From positions 682,001-746,000 of the forward strand of contig LSRY02000029.1 in NCBI GenBank assembly GCA_001643675.2: a stretch of DNA of 64,000 nucleotides, in the 5' to 3' direction. Each line of letters begins with the position of its first letter. The first letter of the stretch is position 1. The stretch comes from Monocercomonoides exilis (taxonomy: Eukaryota; Preaxostyla; Oxymonadida; Polymastigidae). Below, one piece after another: positions 59,180-64,000 of this stretch. The position numbers and the translations under genes are program-made. The notes under the pieces were generated by a model. That model was not told the DNA's origin, searched no databases, and saw only the letters and a program-made list of their open reading frames with translations.

Positions 59180-60065
59180 GCGGGACGAGGCAGATGACAA
59201 AGAGGAGAAGGTCAACATTTTCCATATGCACTTTATGCGAAGAATACTCAGCATGTTAACTGCGATTTCTCTTCTCTTGTGCATGCTCCACAGCCTTCGT
59301 CCGATCCACAGCACGCTATGAATTTGTTCCAGAGGCAACAGCAGCAAGAGCAGGAGCGGACCGCTGAGATTCCTCAGGTTAGCAGCGATTGCGCGCTGTA
59401 TATTTTGTGTGCGGTGCGGTACGTGGACACGAACCTCTTCTATGTGCTAAACGAGAACTGGATTGTTTATGACGGCAGACTCACTGTCGATGAGAAGTGG
59501 GCGACGAACGACCTGCTCATTTTAGGTGCGGACCCCCTTGCAAAGTTCTTAAACCTGCACTGTTATCCGCGCAGCCTGGGAGGATACAACAGAAGAGAAT
59601 GTGTAAGCTTCGTGAGGTTATATTTGAGTCACAACACGCAGACCAGTTACTGATGAATGTGGAAGAAGCAGAAGAGGAAGAGGGGGAAATGGAAACATCA
59701 GTGGGATCAATTTGTCTGCGTTGGATTCTTCGCTGTTTGTGTCAAATGGGGCAGAAACGCTGACAAAAAAGAATATCATACGACCAAAGAAGATTGCGAT
59801 CGAAAAAAAGACATAATTTATATCATTGGAGGAGTTTGGAGAAGAGTCGAAGTTGAGCGAGCGCAGAGCAGCAAGCTTTGCAAGAACAGCAAGTGAATAC
59901 AGCAATTATCGCGGAAATTGAGTTTTTCCATTCAATGTTGCCAGATTTCTCGAAGAAGAGATAAGTCAGGAAAGCGGAGATGGTGAAGGAGGTTGAGGAG
60001 ATTCTTAACTCAGCGAGAGAAAAGAAAAGAGTTTCAGACGGATCTACTTTTGCAATGGAGAAGAT
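59180..60065 (+). CDS. Coding blocks of unknown protein(s), plus strand
   Basis: Block A (59279-59610): FQRQQQQEQERTAEIPQVSS, then CALYILCAVRYVDTNLFYVL, ENWIVYDGRLTVDEKWATND, LILGADPLAKFLNLHCYPRS. Block B in another frame (59610-59760): VIFESQHADQLLMNVEEAEE. Block C (59850-60070): EQQALQEQQVNTAIIAEIEF, DFSKKR-TAA-VRKAEMVKEVEE. The frame changes imply introns, indels or decay; the A-to-B change would be explained by a very short GTAAGCTTCGTGAG intron, which I regard as speculative. No family recognised. Confidence 0.35.
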
Positions 60066-60186
60066 CTGAAGCGATGTGGTGTGAGTTGAAATTTTCTTTT
60101 AATAATAACAAAGAATTATTGTGTGTTTATTTTTTAATGTATTTTTGAATTTTTGAAATTTTCTGAACTTTTTTCCATCATTTATT

Positions 60187-61340
60187 ATGAACTTCATCTT
60201 TTTTATGTGTGTTGACAGCAACGTCCATTTTGTGAATGTGCTTATTTTCAATCTTCATCGAATTTTTTGTATGTGTCACATCTGCATGAAAATCACCGAT
60301 TCATTCAATCTTTCCAGTCAGATTGGACTCATTCAAACAATTGCTAATAAGCTCTATACAAGATACGATGAAAGAGCAATTCATCATTTAATAAGGTTTG
60401 AAATTTTTTTTGATTATTGTTATTATTGTTTTTATCGTATTTCTTGTTTTTCTATTTTTTATTTTTTCAAACTCTTATTTTAATTTTTTTCAATTAATTG
60501 ATACATAAACTGATGAACTATCCCTTTTCATGTTTTTTTATACAGATTCTTTTTCTAAGTTTGAGCACTGTGTCTAAACCACAACCGCTTCACATCATTT
60601 CTATCATCATTGGAATCAGAGCTGATGAAAAAGAATGAACCAGGAACTCTCTTCTGCGCATTTGGCTTCCACTATTGTCACTGTGTTGCAGCTGACTGTT
60701 CATTCCACATGAAACCAGACTTCCTCTTCTCACAGACCACTAAACATTTCTTCTCTTCGTCATCAATGCCTTCTTCTTCTTCTTCCTTCTCAAATCAGTC
60801 ATACACAAACAGCTTTGTTGTTTCCTTGATCGAGTAAGTCATGTGCGCTTCTCAAAAAGCAGGAATTATCTCCTCTTTCCAATAAAAGTTCTCCTCTTTC
60901 AATGTCACTCCTTATCTTCTGTGAATGACACTCCATTCAAACACCACAGATCTCCTTCTCCTCCTCTCTTCTTTCTCTCTTTGCCTCAATAAATGATTCA
61001 GCTTCCACCAAAAACTCCCTTGCCTCAAATATCCTAGGCAGATAGAACATCTTTTTTGTGTAACATCACAAGCACAACCAGAGCTTCCACGAGCCATCAA
61101 TATGTGGATTTTTGCAGATCTTCAACATCTTCCAACTCATCCCAACGTTCTTCTTCTTTTACAAGAACCTCCTTCCACCAAAAGAACATCAATGAACAGA
61201 TCGCTCAATTCTTCCCATCGTATTCATATGTTTTCACGCCTGAAGCGCATTCCTTAATCAATAACGTCGTCTCTTCCTTCCTCTCTCCAAACTTTGCACC
61301 ACCGCTGCTGGGCGTTTCAAGCACAGGTATTTATTAACAA
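60187..61340 (+). CDS. Further exons of the 58.6-64 kb locus (unresolved)
   Basis: Blocks with coding character are 60290-60396 (SFNLSSQIGLIQTIANKLYT, RYDERAIHHLIR, followed by an AT-rich intron that ends at TTTATACAG near 60545), 60560-60640 (KPQPLHIISIIIGIRADEK), 60625-60760 (KNEPGTLFCAFGFHYCHCVA) and 61150-61337 (NEQIAQFFPSYSYVF, SLINNVVSSFLSPNFAPPLL). They fall in different frames. I do not recognise the protein. Confidence 0.3.
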
Positions 61341-61639
61341 AAAGACAATAGACAGAAAAATGGAGTCTTTTGCATCATTTATTTTATATAGCTAACAGCA
61401 GCGTCGGATGATGAGTTGAAGAAATTATTGTTCCCAAATGAGAAATTCATTAATGATATGGAGGTTATTTAGAGAAAGAAGGAGGAAGAGAGAAGGAGAG
61501 AGAAAAAGTGAAAAAGAAGGAAGAGAAATTGAAAAGACTGAAAATGAAGATAAAGAGATGTTTACGAAGCAATGCAGATGAAACATCATCACTTTCTTCT
61601 TCTGCTTTTTCTTCTTTACCAAATTCTGTTCTGAAGCTG

Positions 61640-62687
61640 CTCTTGCATCAAATCATCGCTTCTGCCACTCCTCTGCTCCAATCAGCGAAAACGAGAGCCT
61701 TCGGCATTTGGTTGCAGATTATTCCAATGACAGACGATTTGACAGAAGAATGTGTGTTTCCGGTGTGCGAATGTTTATGAGATAGAAACAGACAAATGAA
61801 GTAGAACAGGCATAGTCATAGAAATAAGCATTATCATTGACATCAATACGGAAATCATCATCATCATCATATTTTTCTTCATCTTCCTCTTCATCCGAAC
61901 AGTCAGAAGTGAATTCATCACAAGAAATAGCAGAAAAAGCAGAAATTGATGAAATCATAAATGGCTTCAAAAGAAAACATGCTCCGCGTCTGCCGCTTCC
62001 TGTGATCCTTCCGCCACAAGAAGCAACTCTGCAGAATCCATCTTATGTGCCTCGAAGACAAAGACAGAGAAAAAGCAATCAAAATTCAACACAAACCTTT
62101 TTGACACATTCAATTGCTGGTGTTGGCACAGGAACAGGCACATCTCCTTCTTCATTGCCCAATGAATCTTTTCTTTCTCTTCCTCAATCATCTCCTTCAC
62201 CCTCTCCTTCATCTTCCTCTTCCTCCTCTTCATCTTCATCTTCCTCATCTTCTCCAGCAGTAACTGACCTCTCTCTCCATCCAAAACCACCTCATCGTTC
62301 TGAAATTGCTATGGCTCGCCGCATAAGAGCAATGCATCCTCTCCTCCGCCGACGCTATCTCAACCGCTGTGCACAAGTGGCTGCTGCTTCTGGCGCTTCA
62401 CGTTCTTCTTCTTCCTCCTCTTCTTCCTCCTCTTCTTCTTCTTCCTCGTTGCTTCGCTCTTATAGAAACAGATTTCTGACAAGCGAAGAGCAGCAGATGA
62501 GGAGGATGAGGCAGCAGTTCGGAAGAAGAAGGAAAAGACAATATTTTGTTCTGTCACCAGATGCGTTTGAGGCGCTGCCGTTGTTTGCAGAGTTTCGGAT
62601 GGTGGAGCGGTATACGAAGAACCTTGAGAAAAGGAAGAAGTTGAAGGCAATACAGATGAAGGAAAAGACGAAAATCAAAAAGTAATT
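61640..62687 (+). CDS. Unknown basic/Ser-rich protein block with four clustered TAA/TAG codons
   Basis: One frame runs from about 61640 to 62687 with TAG at 61783, 61813 and 61819 and TAA at 61825, and no TGA. Upstream it reads ISENESLRHLVADYSNDRRF, DRRMCVSGVRMFMR, then the TAR cluster (TAG-KQTNEVEQA-TAG-S-TAG-K-TAA-ALSL), then TSIRKSSSSSYFS. The next 282 codons are open (IDEIINGFKRKHAPRLPLPV, EIAMARRIRAMHPLLRRRYL, SYRNRFLTSEEQQMRRMRQQ, ALPLFAEFRMVERYTKNLEK). An alternative is an ordinary intron spanning ~61750-61830, which would remove the TAR cluster. Confidence 0.4.
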
Positions 62688-63017
62688 TTGGATGATTCAA
62701 TGAACAACCGCAAAGAAGTTGCTTGAAAAGCAAAGACAATAAAAAAGAAGCAGAAAAGAATACAAACGCAAAAGAATCAATAAGAAACGGCAAAAAAGAC
62801 GAAACGCATTCAGATGAGCCAAAACCAGAGCCTCTTTCATAACAATCCAAGCAAAAACAGAAGCAGCAGCAGTAACAGAACAACAACTCCATCTCCCCCA
62901 CCTTCACCTTCTCCACAACCTAAACAAAACTCTTCAGAACGAGGCGCCTTTGGAACGATACACTTTACACGAGGGAAGCGAATGGACGGTTAATGAAGAG
63001 GAGTTGGAGGGAGAGCG

Positions 63018-64000
63018 TTGATTGTGTTCAGCCAAGAGATGGAGATGGGGAGAGGAGCTGTTGGTGCACCAATAAAGCTTCCATCAACAGTTGTTGTTGT
63101 TGGAGGAGGAGAAGTGGTGGCGTTGGGTGTTATGGGGATGAAGTATTTGAATAAAGAAGTGACAAAGGAGATGCCAGGTGAGTTTCAGAATGAGAAAGGG
63201 AAAGTGGACGATGAAGAGGCGAAGATCATGTTCAGATTATTGGAATCTGATGATCAGAGAGATAAACTGCTTCCGCTGATGATAAAGCAGGAGATACAAA
63301 AGAAGAAGAAGAAGAAAGAAGAGCGGGAGCGCAGGAAAATGGAGAAAGAAGAAAAAGACAAAAATCTGTAAAGCAAAATTAAAGGAATACTGCAACCTTA
63401 CATTGAGACAGGCACGCCAACCAACCAGAAAGAGAACAAAATGACAAGCGAGGCGCAGCAAGAGGCGAAAGAAAGTCAAACGCCAATTTTGACAAGAGAG
63501 CGGAAATTGGACTGCATGCTGAATGACCTCGCAAATTCTGACCTGGAAGATTTGAGCGATGAACTGGATGTGCCCTGCCGTTATGTTTGCATCAAAAGCG
63601 AGGAAAACGGGCAATTTGTATGGAAGATGCGGAAAGTGCCTGTGTATGCAGCAGTCGAACTGAGGAAATCGATGGCTCGGCTGGATCTGATGAGTGTGCT
63701 GAAGATCGTTCTATAGCAAAGCTGTGCCGACCTGCGAAGAGGAAGCAGAGGTGACACACAGAAAGGGAAGGAAAGGAGCAGGGAAAGGATCACCTCTGCT
63801 GTTTCAGAAGGAGAAAGGGACAAGAACATTCAGTCAGAGCAGCGTGCTTACAACGAGATGAGCCGTCGTTCTCAAAGTTGGCATCTTTCTTCACTTCGCA
63901 GAATTAAATGGCGATGGATCTGATGCAGAAATATTCTGATCTTAATTTGGTTGCGCCTTTTGATTCAACTGCAGAATTTGACGCAAATTCAAACATTGCT
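63018..64000 (+). CDS. Unknown protein block with TAA and TAG in frame (continues past window)
   Basis: One frame from 63018 to about 63870: IKLPSTVVVVGGGEVVALGV, EEAKIMFRLLESDDQRDKLL, EEKDKNL-TAA-SKIKGILQPY (63369), KLDCMLNDLANSDLEDLSDE, FVWKMRKVPVYAAVELRKSM, SVLKIVL-TAG-QSCADLRRG (63714), SAVSEGERDKNIQSEQRAYN. Near 63.9 kb the coding frame appears to change (ASFFTSQN-TAA-MAMDLMQKYS, then LNLVAPFDSTAEFD to the window edge). No family recognised. Confidence 0.4.

Noticed and set aside
1-64000. tRNA, rRNA, CRISPR or bacterial operon signals
   Set aside because: None recognised by eye; spliced genes and composition are eukaryotic.

Overview
This is nuclear DNA from a unicellular eukaryote. Gene-poor spacers are very AT-rich, genes carry short GT-AG introns (about 50-140 nt), and proteins are loaded with poly-Ser, Ser/Pro and Glu/Lys tracts. 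A TmcB-like multi-pass membrane protein with TPR-like repeats and a beta-helix surface-type pseudogene suggest an anaerobic excavate-type protist. My best guess is an oxymonad, because three loci read well only if TAA/TAG (TAR) encode Gln, a code reported for the oxymonad Streblomastix and for hexamitid diplomonads. The assignment is inference.

Layout. 1-4.1 kb: 3'-truncated FYVE-type zinc-finger gene (minus). 4.56-5.2 kb: small four-exon gene (minus). 5.9-11.2 kb: RING-H2 E3 ligase (plus). 11.8-15.8 kb: SGF29-like tandem-Tudor protein (plus). 17.1-23.0 kb: TmcB-like membrane protein (minus). 24.8-27.5 kb: unknown Ser/Pro-rich protein (minus). 27.8-29.0 kb: TatD nuclease (minus), divergent from a CH-domain protein (plus, 29.4-34.2 kb). 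34.2-35.7 kb: AT-rich spacer with small repeats. 35.9-41.3 kb: minus-strand exons containing in-frame TAA/TAG. 42.0-48.0 kb: a DNA transposon with 393-bp terminal inverted repeats; its gene fuses an N-terminal helical domain, a ubiquitin-specific protease (USP) domain and a DDE-like transposase core. 48.4-49.7 kb: beta-helix pseudogene. 50.9-53.9 kb: another TAR-containing gene (minus). 54.1-58.3 kb: a related inverted-repeat element whose gene keeps the N-terminal and USP domains but has no transposase core. 58.6-64.0 kb: TAR-containing exons (plus), running off the window.

Two results stand out. First, two transposon-like elements carry a ubiquitin protease; in one it sits between the putative DNA-binding and catalytic parts of a transposase. 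Second, the genes fall into two classes: long TAR-free genes, and loci where at least 23 in-frame TAA/TAG codons interrupt otherwise coherent frames, two of which end cleanly at TGA. Either the genome uses TAR=Gln with very uneven codon use, or those loci are recent pseudogenes dominated by C-to-T changes.

Exon boundaries were placed by hand from GT-AG signals and frame continuity. Family names come from recognised motifs, not database searches.
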